Positions 7,609-15,008 of a stretch of DNA of 64,000 bases are shown here, in pieces (position 1 is the first letter of the stretch; each line of letters begins with the position of its first letter). The stretch is from the NCBI RefSeq assembly GCF_014652435.1, contig NZ_BMYU01000002.1, positions 62,001-126,000 of the forward strand. Reading direction: 5' to 3'. The position numbers and the translations under genes were made by a program. The stretch comes from Cognatundibacterium squillarum. Its GTDB lineage: Bacteria; Pseudomonadota; Gammaproteobacteria; Burkholderiales; Burkholderiaceae_D. Below the pieces are notes generated by a model, which was not told the origin of the DNA, ran no database searches, and worked only from the letters and a program-made list of their open reading frames with translations.

Positions 7609-8865
7609 ATGCCGCATTTCAGCAAATCACTGCGCCTGCTGCTAATTGGTCAGCTGTTTGCATGGTCTGCACCATTGATGGCGCAACATACCATGCATGG
7701 CGCTGCGCCGGCACCCGCCGCCCCAACGGCTGCGCCGGTGGCAAAACAGAATCTGGTGACAACCGCTGCGACAGCGCCGGATGGCAGTTTGTGGGTGCTG
7801 AATATGAATGCGCAGGGCCAGTTACGCATCTTGCAAAGCCGTGATGGCGGACTGCAATGGTTGCCGGAGCGTGTGCTGGATACCGCGCAGGATAAACCGG
7901 CGCCTGCCGGTGAAAGCCCGGTGCAGCTGGCTTTCGGTCCGCGTCAGCAAGTGGTGATTGCTTACCCGCAATCGCTGGGAAAACGCTTTACCGGCGAAGT
8001 CCGTCTGATCCGTTCTGCCGATGGTGGCGCGAGTTTCAGTACACCGGTGACGGTGCATGCAGACCGTCAGATCATCGGTCACAGTTTTCCGCGCGTATTG
8101 TTTGACGGTGACGGCGTGCTGCACGCTGTCTGGCTGGATGGCCGTGAAAAAGCGGCACTTGCGAAAGCCGGTGTGGCAGATGCGGAGCTGAAGCAGCAAT
8201 ACCGTGGCAGTGCGGTGTACCGCAATGTGTCGCTGGATGGCGGGGCGAGTTTCGGGCCGGATCTGAAACTGGCGGATCACAGTTGTGAATGCTGCCGGAT
8301 TGCGACCACGCTGGATAACAGCGGCAAAGTGCGCCTGATGTGGCGGCATGTGTTTGCGCCGAATTTGCGTGATCACGCATTTGCCACGCTGACTGCCGAT
8401 AGTCCGCTGATCAAGGCACCGGTACGCGCCACGTTTGACAACTGGGCGGTTGATGCCTGTCCGCATCATGGCGGTGCGCTGGCACAAGCGGCTGACGGCG
8501 GATTTCATGCGCTGTGGTTCGGCATCCGTGGCGAGGTCGCGGCGGTACGTTATGGCCGTTTAACGGCTGAAGGGCAACCGCAGGGCGAATCCCGGGTGTT
8601 GCCGGATGAGCGCGCCGAGCATGCCGACATTGCGGTGCGCGGCAAGCAGGTCGTGATTCTGTACCGCGTGTTTGACGGCGAGCAGACGCTGGTAAAAGCC
8701 TGGATTTCGGACGATGACGGTCAGCATTTCACGCTGCGCCAACTGGCATCCAGTGCAGAAGAAAATGATTATCCGCGCTTCGTCAGCACCTTGCCGCAGC
8801 AAAAAAATCAGCCTTTACGCTGGATCTGGAATACCAAAGGAAAACTGTATGTGGAAACGCTTTAA
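7609..8865 (+). CDS. Exported Asp-box (BNR) repeat protein, sialidase-like fold
   Basis: A 418-residue exported protein. A signal peptide (residues 1-24, ending MAQ) precedes a His/Met/Ala/Pro-rich linker. A beta-propeller follows with several Asp boxes of the S-x-D-x-G-x-x-(F/W) type (SRDGGLQW, SADGGASF, SLDGGASF, SDDDGQHF). Annotation tools often label such proteins exo-alpha-sialidase, but the operon points to periplasmic copper handling rather than sugar cleavage. A CECC cluster near the middle (about residue 225) could bind metal or form disulfides. The start is supported by a GAGGGGGAA Shine-Dalgarno. The 3' end overlaps the next gene by 17 nt. Confidence 0.78.
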   Translation: MPHFSKSLRLLLIGQLFAWSAPLMAQHTMHGAAPAPAAPTAAPVAKQNLVTTAATAPDGSLWVLNMNAQGQLRILQSRDGGLQWLPERVLDTAQDKPAPAGESPVQLAFGPRQQVVIAYPQSLGKRFTGEVRLIRSADGGASFSTPVTVHADRQIIGHSFPRVLFDGDGVLHAVWLDGREKAALAKAGVADAELKQQYRGSAVYRNVSLDGGASFGPDLKLADHSCECCRIATTLDNSGKVRLMWRHVFAPNLRDHAFATLTADSPLIKAPVRATFDNWAVDACPHHGGALAQAADGGFHALWFGIRGEVAAVRYGRLTAEGQPQGESRVLPDERAEHADIAVRGKQVVILYRVFDGEQTLVKAWISDDDGQHFTLRQLASSAEENDYPRFVSTLPQQKNQPLRWIWNTKGKLYVETL

Positions 8866-9352
8866 TCCGTGGCGCAGCTGGCGGAATAGCGGCTTGTTGC
8901 TGGCATTTTTCTTGATCAGCACTATCGCGCAGGCCGCCACACTGGATTTCACAACTCAGAGCTGGAACCGCTTTGTACAGCAAAACAAAGCGGCGATTGT
9001 GGTGTTTACCAGCACCGATTGTTCGCATTGCCCTGCGGTGGTGGAAGCCCTGCATCAGCAATTACAAAACGGTAAGCAAGGCCACCGCGTGCCTTTGCAT
9101 CTGGTGGTGATGGATGGTGCTGATGAGCCGGAAGCCTTGCAGCACGGGCATTACAGTCTGGCAGATCAGCTGTGGGTGTTTCAGGGTAACAGTGCGGCGC
9201 TGCAATACAGTGTGAACAGCAAATGGCGCGGCATCACGCCGTATATCGCGCTGGTCAGTCAGCAGCAGGCAGATTTTATTCTCGGTAAACCGGACAGAGC
9301 CCGTTTGCAGGACTGGCTGGAAAAAATAAAGAGTACCTATCCGGCGAAGTAG
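8849..9352 (+). CDS. Exported thioredoxin-like protein with CSHC site
   Basis: A 167-residue thioredoxin-fold protein. It has a TAT-less signal/anchor (residues 13-29), then a VVFTSTDCSHC segment with the redox pair Cys58 and Cys61. It probably works in the periplasm as a disulfide reductant or metallochaperone. AAAGGA 7 nt before the ATG supports the start, which overlaps the Asp-box gene and implies translational coupling. The CxxC dipeptide (Ser-His) differs from classical thioredoxin CGPC. In this copper cluster it may keep Cys of the CECC or DUF2946 proteins reduced; that is inference. Confidence 0.78.
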   Translation: MWKRFNPWRSWRNSGLLLAFFLISTIAQAATLDFTTQSWNRFVQQNKAAIVVFTSTDCSHCPAVVEALHQQLQNGKQGHRVPLHLVVMDGADEPEALQHGHYSLADQLWVFQGNSAALQYSVNSKWRGITPYIALVSQQQADFILGKPDRARLQDWLEKIKSTYPAK

Positions 9353-9409
9353 CCGGTCGCTGTCACACCGCAGCAGGCTGAATGGCCTGAAAACAGGCTG
9401 AAACGGGCC

Positions 9410-9515
9410 AAATGCGGTGTTCAGCACAGAAAAAAGCCGGTTTTTTGCGAACGTCCGCAGAAAGTCTGGCCTGCAGGGCAGGTCTGAAAATGCCTGAATG
9501 CGGAGTTCTGCACAG
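9410..9515 (-). repeat. Intergenic palindromic repeat, copy 1 (long variant)
   Basis: A minus-orientation copy of the 85-bp repeat. It shows both ends (AAATGCGG and CTGTGCAG, reverse-complemented) and the internal CAGAAAGTC arm, but is 106 bp long, about 21 bp more than the other copies. It lies inside the copper operon between the thioredoxin-like and second DUF2946 genes. Confidence 0.7.
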
Positions 9516-9596
9516 AACACGCAGTATTCGGGAGACCACCGCGCAAAAAATTTGTCGTCGTTCGTTTAGTCTGAATCACGGAGAGATGCACTGACC

Positions 9597-10064
9597 ATGC
9601 AAATGCATGCCTTACACCGACAACGCTGGCTCGCTGCCATGATCGCCTTTGCGATCATGCTGCAGGCGTGTCTGCCGTCGCTGGGGTTTGCGCTGATGCA
9701 TGCGCAAAGTCAGCGCATGGCGGCGATTGCCAGCGTCACGCAAGTGATTTGCGGTAGCGGTGGCAGCCGTGTGATCAGCCTTGCATCAAAAACCAGCGAT
9801 GATGCCGCACGCAAACCGGATACGGCGTTCAGCAGCGTCGCCGTTCAGGTGCAGAAGTCTGTGTCAACAGAAACCGCACCCGATGCCCATGCTTCACCTT
9901 GCCCGTTCTGCCAGACTGCTGCTGCGCCGCCAGCGCTGCTCGCCGCCGACCGTTGTGTGCTGCTGTTGCCGCGCCTCGGCGAAAGCTGGCCGGATCTGTT
10001 TTATCACGCCGCCTCGCCACTGTTCCAGTGGGCGGTTCCGCTTTCCAGAGCACCTCCGCTCTGA
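9597..10064 (+). CDS. Second DUF2946 family protein
   Basis: A 155-residue exported protein with an N-terminal hydrophobic segment (about residues 11-33), a CPFC motif near residue 101 and the SRAPPL ending that marks DUF2946. It is longer than the first copy at 4832 because of an inserted Ser/Thr/Ala-rich stretch (about residues 60-95). The ATG at 9597 follows GGAGAG by 11 nt, and the ATG at 9603 is an equally possible start. The gene lies in the copper operon after a repeat element, immediately before the PCu(A)C chaperone. Copper association is established for the family context; a mechanism is not. Confidence 0.65.
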   Translation: MQMHALHRQRWLAAMIAFAIMLQACLPSLGFALMHAQSQRMAAIASVTQVICGSGGSRVISLASKTSDDAARKPDTAFSSVAVQVQKSVSTETAPDAHASPCPFCQTAAAPPALLAADRCVLLLPRLGESWPDLFYHAASPLFQWAVPLSRAPPL

Positions 10065-10222
10065 TCTTCCCTGACAGCGTTCTGCTGTCGCTGATCTTCA
10101 GCCGCTTGCTGAGTGTCTGCACCGTTGGTGCGGATATGCCATGCAAACAGCGGTCTGTCTGATCGCTTCATCCCTGTTGTTTTCTTCAATTTTTTCAACC
10201 ATTTCATTTTTTGAGGTGATGT

Positions 10223-10690
10223 ATGTTTGCTTTGCCACTTCGCGGGGCAGGCGCCATGGCGCTTGCTCTGAGCTTACTGTGTACTGTTTCTGCTGCGCGC
10301 GCCGAAGTGCAGGTCAGTGATCCGTGGGTGCGTGCCACGGTTGCCGCGCAAAAAGCCAGCGGGGCATTCATGCAATTGCAGTCAGCGACGGCTACCCGTC
10401 TGGTGGCGGTCAGTTCGCCGGTGGCAGGCAGTTGCGAAATTCATGAAATGAGCATGCAGGATAAGGTCATGAAAATGCGCGAAATCGGCAAGCTCGATCT
10501 GCAGCCGGGTAAAGCCGTAGCGCTGCGGCCGGGCGGCTACCACATCATGCTGATGGGTTTAAAGGCGGCGCTGAAAGAAGGCGAAACCGTACCGCTGAAG
10601 CTGCGTTTTGAAAACGCTGACGGTAAAACCGAAACGCTGGAAGTCCGCGCTACCGTGCGTGCGATGCCGACTGCGCAACATCAGCACTGA
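10223..10690 (+). CDS. Periplasmic copper chaperone, PCu(A)C family
   Basis: A 155-residue periplasmic protein with a signal peptide (1-27). It matches the PCu(A)C copper-binding pattern exactly: H74-X10-M85-X21-H107-X-M109, with further Met/His residues (M76, M83, M111) and a C-terminal His tail (QHQH). PCu(A)C proteins carry Cu(I) to cytochrome oxidase assembly factors or to other copper proteins. TGAGGTGATGT, close to the ATG, provides a Shine-Dalgarno. Position between DUF2946 and the barrel-like protein gene supports a copper-trafficking operon. Confidence 0.92.
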   Translation: MFALPLRGAGAMALALSLLCTVSAARAEVQVSDPWVRATVAAQKASGAFMQLQSATATRLVAVSSPVAGSCEIHEMSMQDKVMKMREIGKLDLQPGKAVALRPGGYHIMLMGLKAALKEGETVPLKLRFENADGKTETLEVRATVRAMPTAQHQH

Positions 10691-10698
10691 GGCCGGCG

Positions 10699-11658
10699 AT
10701 GACGATGCGATTACCACGATGGCTGGCACTGGCCGCCGTCACGTTCACAGCGGCGTACGCCACGCAGGCGCAGGCATCCTGCGGCGCCAGTTTTTGTCTG
10801 GTGAATACCGACTGGGGCATGCAGGGCGCGTGGCAGGAAAAAGGCTGGCGTGCTGATTTCCGCTATGAGCAACTCTTACAAAACCGCTTGCGCAGCGGCA
10901 CGGATGCGGTGCTTGCCAGCGCGCTGGACCCAAGCCACCGCGAAACCGAATCGCTGACACGGCGCTGGGTCAGCACGCTGGATTACGGCTGGGATGAACA
11001 CTGGTCGGCCTCAGTCACCCTGCCATTTATTGACCGGGAACACCGGCACATTGAAGACAGCGCACCGGCCAGCTGGCATTACCGTCAGTTCGGTGATGCC
11101 AAAGTCAGCCTGCGCTATCAGACCAATCTGCATGACAGCGACGAAACGCTGGGTGTCGGCGGGCTGCATGCCGGCCTGAAGCTGCCGAGCGGACGTACCG
11201 GCGTACGCAACAGCACCGGCACGCTGGCTGAACGTGCGCTGCAACCCGGCAGCGGCGGCACAGGCTTGCTGCTGTCTGCTTATTACCGCCAGTTTATCGC
11301 GCCGCTGCAACTGAGCTGGTTTGTTCAGCTGAATGCCGATCTGCCGCTGAACACCGTGGATGGTTTCAAAGCCGGTCGCCAGACCGGACTGGATCTGGGC
11401 TTATCACGGCCACTGACGTCGCGTATCACCGGCTTGCTGCAACTGAATCTGCAGCAGCGTGGACGTGATGCCGGCGCGCAGGCAGAACCGGAAGCTTCCG
11501 GCGGACGCAGTGCATTTCTGAGTCCCGGCATCAGTGTCAGCGTCGCACCGCAAACCCGTGTGTACGGCTTTGTGCAATTACCGCTGTATCAGTACGTCAA
11601 TGGTCAGCAATTGACAGCACGTTATGCATTCGCACTCGGTGCGCAAACCCGTTTCTGA
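10699..11658 (+). CDS. Exported outer-membrane beta-barrel-like protein of the MMP copper cluster
   Basis: A 319-residue exported protein. The signal peptide (1-26, AQAS) is followed by CGASFCLVNTDWG, a Cys pair near the mature N-terminus. The rest alternates aromatic and polar residues in strand-like stretches and ends in a terminal Phe (GAQTRF), as outer-membrane barrels do. Proteins of this kind sit beside MbnP/MbnH-type genes in many Proteobacteria. It starts 8 nt after the PCu(A)C stop. A role as a metal-compound porin or transporter is inferred from location only. Confidence 0.68.
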   Translation: MTMRLPRWLALAAVTFTAAYATQAQASCGASFCLVNTDWGMQGAWQEKGWRADFRYEQLLQNRLRSGTDAVLASALDPSHRETESLTRRWVSTLDYGWDEHWSASVTLPFIDREHRHIEDSAPASWHYRQFGDAKVSLRYQTNLHDSDETLGVGGLHAGLKLPSGRTGVRNSTGTLAERALQPGSGGTGLLLSAYYRQFIAPLQLSWFVQLNADLPLNTVDGFKAGRQTGLDLGLSRPLTSRITGLLQLNLQQRGRDAGAQAEPEASGGRSAFLSPGISVSVAPQTRVYGFVQLPLYQYVNGQQLTARYAFALGAQTRF

Positions 11659-11692
11659 ATTTCTGAATTGATTTTTTTGTTAAGGAATAGGT

Positions 11693-12628
11693 ATGAAAGC
11701 AATATCCCGCGCAGTTTCTTTATCTCTGATTTCCGTAGCAGTACTGGCAGCCTGCGGTGGCGGCAGTGACAGTACACCGGCAGCACCGGGCGGTCCGCGC
11801 AGTGTGTCCATCAGCTTTGACATGATTGCAAATGGCGTTGCAGCAAAGTGCGGCACCCCGATCACCGGACTGGGCAGCAAATCCAGTACCGTGGATTTAC
11901 AAAACGCTTCCTTTTACGTGAGCAATATTAATTTCGTGGATGCTGCAGGCAATCTGACGCCTGTTACACTCGCCAGCAACGACTGGCAGTATGACAAAGT
12001 TGCACTGATCAATTTCAACGATGGCAGCAGTACCGCATGCGGTGGTAAAGCACAGGCAAGCAATGCCGTGATCACCGGTACCGTTCCGGCAGGTAATTAT
12101 GTCGGTATTCAGTATGAAATCGGCGTGCCGGAATCCCTGAATCACACCGACTACGCAAGCGCACCGAAACCACTGAATGTGCAGTCTATGGCCTGGAGCT
12201 GGACTTCCGGTCGTAAATTTATGCTGCTGGAAGTCAATCCGGTTGGCGGCGTTATCGTAACGCGCACCAATAACACCACCAATCCGCCAACCGTAACCAG
12301 TTCTACACAAGCATCGTGGTACACCCATCTGGGCGCAACCGGCTGCACATCCGATGCGACTAAAGGCACTTATGCCTGCACCAATGCAAACCGCATGCTG
12401 GTACGTCTGAACAGCTTTAATCCGGATACCCAGAAAATCACGCTGGATCTGAATGCAATGTACAACAATGTCGATCTGAGCTCCGATACGGCTGGTGCAC
12501 CGGGCTGTATGTCGGGCAAAACGGATACCGAATGCCAGGGTATTTTCTCCAACATGAAAATTGATCTGAACACCGGTGCGCCAGCGACGGCCGGTATCCA
12601 GTCTGTCTTTATCGCGAGAGCAAAATAA
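11693..12628 (+). CDS. MbnP-like metallo-mystery-pair copper protein (lipoprotein)
   Basis: A 311-residue lipoprotein with the lipobox LAAC at about residue 21. The mature part fits the MbnP / metallo-mystery-pair family: CGTPI, YVSNINFVD, WQYDKVALINF and ACGGK, with paired Cys (GCTSD, YACTN, GCMSG, ECQGI). In studied MbnP/MbnH pairs the di-heme partner oxidises a Trp of MbnP to kynurenine, creating a Cu(I) site. Candidate Trp residues lie in DWQYD, AWSW and SWYTH. The gene shares one base with its partner (TAATG overlap). A GGAATAG stretch precedes the ATG. It is the operon's penultimate gene. Confidence 0.87.
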   Translation: MKAISRAVSLSLISVAVLAACGGGSDSTPAAPGGPRSVSISFDMIANGVAAKCGTPITGLGSKSSTVDLQNASFYVSNINFVDAAGNLTPVTLASNDWQYDKVALINFNDGSSTACGGKAQASNAVITGTVPAGNYVGIQYEIGVPESLNHTDYASAPKPLNVQSMAWSWTSGRKFMLLEVNPVGGVIVTRTNNTTNPPTVTSSTQASWYTHLGATGCTSDATKGTYACTNANRMLVRLNSFNPDTQKITLDLNAMYNNVDLSSDTAGAPGCMSGKTDTECQGIFSNMKIDLNTGAPATAGIQSVFIARAK

Positions 12629-13812
12629 TGGTCAGCGCGATCTGTTTACTGATGCAACAGCGGATCGCCGTCTGTGCTGCGGCTGTGATGTTGGCAGCCT
12701 GCAGCGCAGGTGGTGAGGGCGGCAATCCTTCCGGCAACGGCCATCATCACGGCAGTACCGGCTTGCCTGCGGTGGATGGCTTTCCGGTGGCAGTGGTACC
12801 CGCTTCCAATCCGTATACAGAAGATAAGTTTCAGCTGGGCCGTGCGCTGTTCTATGACACACGTTTATCCGGCAACGGCACGCAGTCCTGTGCCAGCTGT
12901 CATCATCAGGACAAGGCATTTACCGATGGCCGGATAACGGCATTGGGCTCCACCGGCGAAGAACATCCGCGTAATGCGCAAGGGCTGGCCAATGTGGTGT
13001 ATCACGCCACACTGACCTGGGCGAACCCGGTCATGATTGATCTGGAACGTCAGATGGAAGTACCGATGTTCGGCGAACATCCGGTGGAAATGGGGATTAA
13101 CGACAGCAACAAAGCAACCGTGCTGGCCCGTCTGCAGAATGACACGGCGATGTATGGCTTGTTCCGCAAAGCCTTTCCGACCGATGCCGCACCGGTCAGC
13201 TTTGGCAATATCATCGCCGCCATCGCCACGTTTGAACGCGGCCTGATTTCCGCAGATTCGCGTTACGACCAGTATCTGCGCAAGCAAACCACACTCAGCG
13301 AATCCGAACTGCGCGGTTTGAATCTGTTTATGGGTGAAAAAGCAGAATGCTTCCATTGTCACGGCAGCTTTAACTTCAATGATCAGGTGCGCTACGTCGG
13401 CCTGAGTCAGGTGGACACACCGTTCCACAATACCGGCTTATATAACATCGACGGCAAAGGCGGTTTCCCTTTCCCGAATCGCGGCTTGTTCGAAGCAACT
13501 ACCAATCCCAAAGACATGGGTGCATTCCGCGCACCTAGCTTGCGCAATGTCGCTGTGACTGCGCCGTATATGCATGATGGTTCAGTGGCGACGCTGGAAG
13601 AAGTGCTGGATTTCTACGCTGCCGGTGGTCGCGTTATCCGCAGTGGTTTATACGCCGGAGATGGCCGTGTTAACCCGTATAAAAGCGGTCTGGTGAACCA
13701 GATCAACCTCACTGAACAAGACAAGGCCGATCTGGTCGCCTTCCTCAAAACCCTGACAGATCAGGGCTTCCTCACCAACCCGCGGTTTTCAAAACCTGCA
13801 ATCAGCCAATGA
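12628..13812 (+). CDS. MbnH-like di-heme cytochrome c peroxidase
   Basis: A 394-residue di-heme protein of the CcpA/MauG superfamily, in the MbnH branch that pairs with MbnP. Two heme c sites are seen: CASCHH about residue 90 and CFHCH about residue 242. The conserved YMHDGS near residue 318 provides a distal-side ligand region. The N-terminus carries a lipoprotein-type hydrophobic stretch ending LAAC. Expected role: oxidising its partner MbnP in the periplasm. The ATG overlaps the MbnP stop by one base, so translation is coupled. A strong terminator follows, ending the copper operon. Confidence 0.9.
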   Translation: MVSAICLLMQQRIAVCAAAVMLAACSAGGEGGNPSGNGHHHGSTGLPAVDGFPVAVVPASNPYTEDKFQLGRALFYDTRLSGNGTQSCASCHHQDKAFTDGRITALGSTGEEHPRNAQGLANVVYHATLTWANPVMIDLERQMEVPMFGEHPVEMGINDSNKATVLARLQNDTAMYGLFRKAFPTDAAPVSFGNIIAAIATFERGLISADSRYDQYLRKQTTLSESELRGLNLFMGEKAECFHCHGSFNFNDQVRYVGLSQVDTPFHNTGLYNIDGKGGFPFPNRGLFEATTNPKDMGAFRAPSLRNVAVTAPYMHDGSVATLEEVLDFYAAGGRVIRSGLYAGDGRVNPYKSGLVNQINLTEQDKADLVAFLKTLTDQGFLTNPRFSKPAISQ

Positions 13813-13869
13813 AAGGAGATGTTATCGGAGAGAGCTAACACTTGTTGTAAATCCAAATACTCTGTTTTT

Positions 13870-13896
13870 GGGCTGCCTGCGGGCAGCCTCTTTTTT
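13870..13896 (+). terminator. Intrinsic terminator of the copper operon
   Basis: GGCTGCC-TGCG-GGCAGCC forms a 7-bp stem and 4-nt loop, followed by TCTTTTTT. This is a classical rho-independent terminator 58 nt after the di-heme peroxidase stop. Confidence 0.92.
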
Positions 13897-13954
13897 AAAT
13901 TTAACTTAAAATATTTGACTATTTTCTTATTGGGTAACAGTCGAAAGGATTTAC

Positions 13955-14374
13955 GTGGCTAAGAAACTTGCAGGAATCATACTATTGACGGCTGCAGTGA
14001 GTGGTTGTGCGCAGTACGGTGCGATGGGCACGAATCCGATAGTAGGGGGGGGATTTGTAGATATGGATGGAATCGGAAAACTCCATAAAGTCTATTATAT
14101 GTCTACGCCATTCGCAAAAAATAACATTAGCGACTCCATGATGGTCAGATGCGCAGAAATAGCCAAAAGCAAAAACAAGCCGTATTTCGCTATGTATAAC
14201 AATTTGATGGATGCTATTCGTGACAAAAAAGAGTATGAGCCTGTTGTTTGGTCGCACCTGCTCATGTCTGAATCAGAGGTTTATATCTTGTTATCTGAAA
14301 ATGACCAGTCCGGATACTTCAACGCTGAAAAAATTTTGCAAGATCTCGGCCAGAAAGTTAAAGGGAGTAAATAA
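13955..14374 (+). CDS. Small lipoprotein of unknown function
   Basis: Not recognised. It has 139 residues, a GTG start preceded by AAAGGA, a signal peptide with lipobox VSGC (Cys18), and a mature domain of about 120 residues with DMDGIGKLHKVYYMSTPF and many charged residues. It would be anchored to the inner or outer membrane. Its stop overlaps the next lipoprotein start by one base (TAATG), so the two are a coupled pair. The composition is more A+T-rich than the copper operon, consistent with the edge of an accessory block. Function unknown. Confidence 0.7.
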   Translation: MAKKLAGIILLTAAVSGCAQYGAMGTNPIVGGGFVDMDGIGKLHKVYYMSTPFAKNNISDSMMVRCAEIAKSKNKPYFAMYNNLMDAIRDKKEYEPVVWSHLLMSESEVYILLSENDQSGYFNAEKILQDLGQKVKGSK

Positions 14375-14802
14375 TGAGAATACTTAACTCTATCTTGTTA
14401 ACTTTCACTGTTTTTTGTCTTACCGCTTGTACCGCGACATATACGCCTGCACAAGATGAGGCGACTGCAAAATTGAATCTCCGCGGGATGGCGATGGGTG
14501 GCAGTTTTCAAAAACGATTTTGTCACAATGGCAGTTTCAGTTTTCCTAAAGTAGCTGATAACGGCTATGGCCTAATTCCCGCAGGAAAACGAATCACTGT
14601 CGAAGGATCGTACACTGATGACAGACGTTCTTGCAGTGCATACATCAGTTTTATTCCCGTGGCGGGCATGTCGTATTACCCGGATTTTGAGCGGGCAGGC
14701 GGACGTTGCAGAATACTTATCCACCGAGAAGATGAATCGCAGAAAACTGGGTTCGCGTTCGAACCCAGTTTAGCTCCGAGGGAGGATTGCCAGTCGCGTT
14801 GA
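14374..14802 (+). CDS. Small lipoprotein of unknown function, coupled to the previous one
   Basis: Not recognised. It has 142 residues with a lipobox LTAC at about residue 19. The mature part is rich in aromatic and Arg residues and has three to four Cys (FCHNGS, RSCSAY, GRCRIL, EDCQSR) that could form disulfides. It begins within the stop codon of the preceding lipoprotein gene, after AAGGGAG. A perfect 12-bp inverted repeat lies inside its 3' end (14744-14771). A clear terminator follows at 14842. Function unknown. Confidence 0.68.
   Translation: MRILNSILLTFTVFCLTACTATYTPAQDEATAKLNLRGMAMGGSFQKRFCHNGSFSFPKVADNGYGLIPAGKRITVEGSYTDDRRSCSAYISFIPVAGMSYYPDFERAGGRCRILIHREDESQKTGFAFEPSLAPREDCQSR
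14744..14771. repeat. Perfect 12-bp inverted repeat inside a lipoprotein gene
   Basis: AAACTGGGTTCG and CGAACCCAGTTT flank a CGTT tetraloop, within the coding 3' end of the lipoprotein gene at 14374. The stem is perfect, yet no T-run follows and a separate terminator exists 71 nt downstream. Confidence 0.75.
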
Positions 14803-14841
14803 TTTACGAATTACCTTCATGATGCGATTGAGCGAAGACGC

Positions 14842-14874
14842 AAAAGGCATTTACAGTGAGGTAAATGCCTTTTT
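14842..14874 (+). terminator. Intrinsic terminator after the lipoprotein pair
   Basis: AAAGGCATTTAC-AGTGAG-GTAAATGCCTTTTT makes a 12-bp stem with a T-tract. It ends the 13955-14802 pair. Confidence 0.93.
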
Positions 14875-15008
14875 CATTGTCTTTTTGCAATGTTTTTGCT
14901 ATGCATATAAAATTGCAAACCACTTACCCGCCACTTAGCGAAAGTTCACATATATTTGGCTGCTAATAATGCTAGAATGAATAAAGCAGTTAGTATTTCA
15001 GCCAGTTA

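Noticed and set aside
7609-8865. Sialidase function for the Asp-box protein
   Set aside because: Asp boxes are shared by many beta-propellers, and the copper operon context does not support sugar cleavage, so only the fold is called.
14744-14771. TTCGAACC-like sequence suggesting a tRNA T-arm
   Set aside because: It is a plain perfect inverted repeat within a gene, with no acceptor, D or anticodon arms around it.
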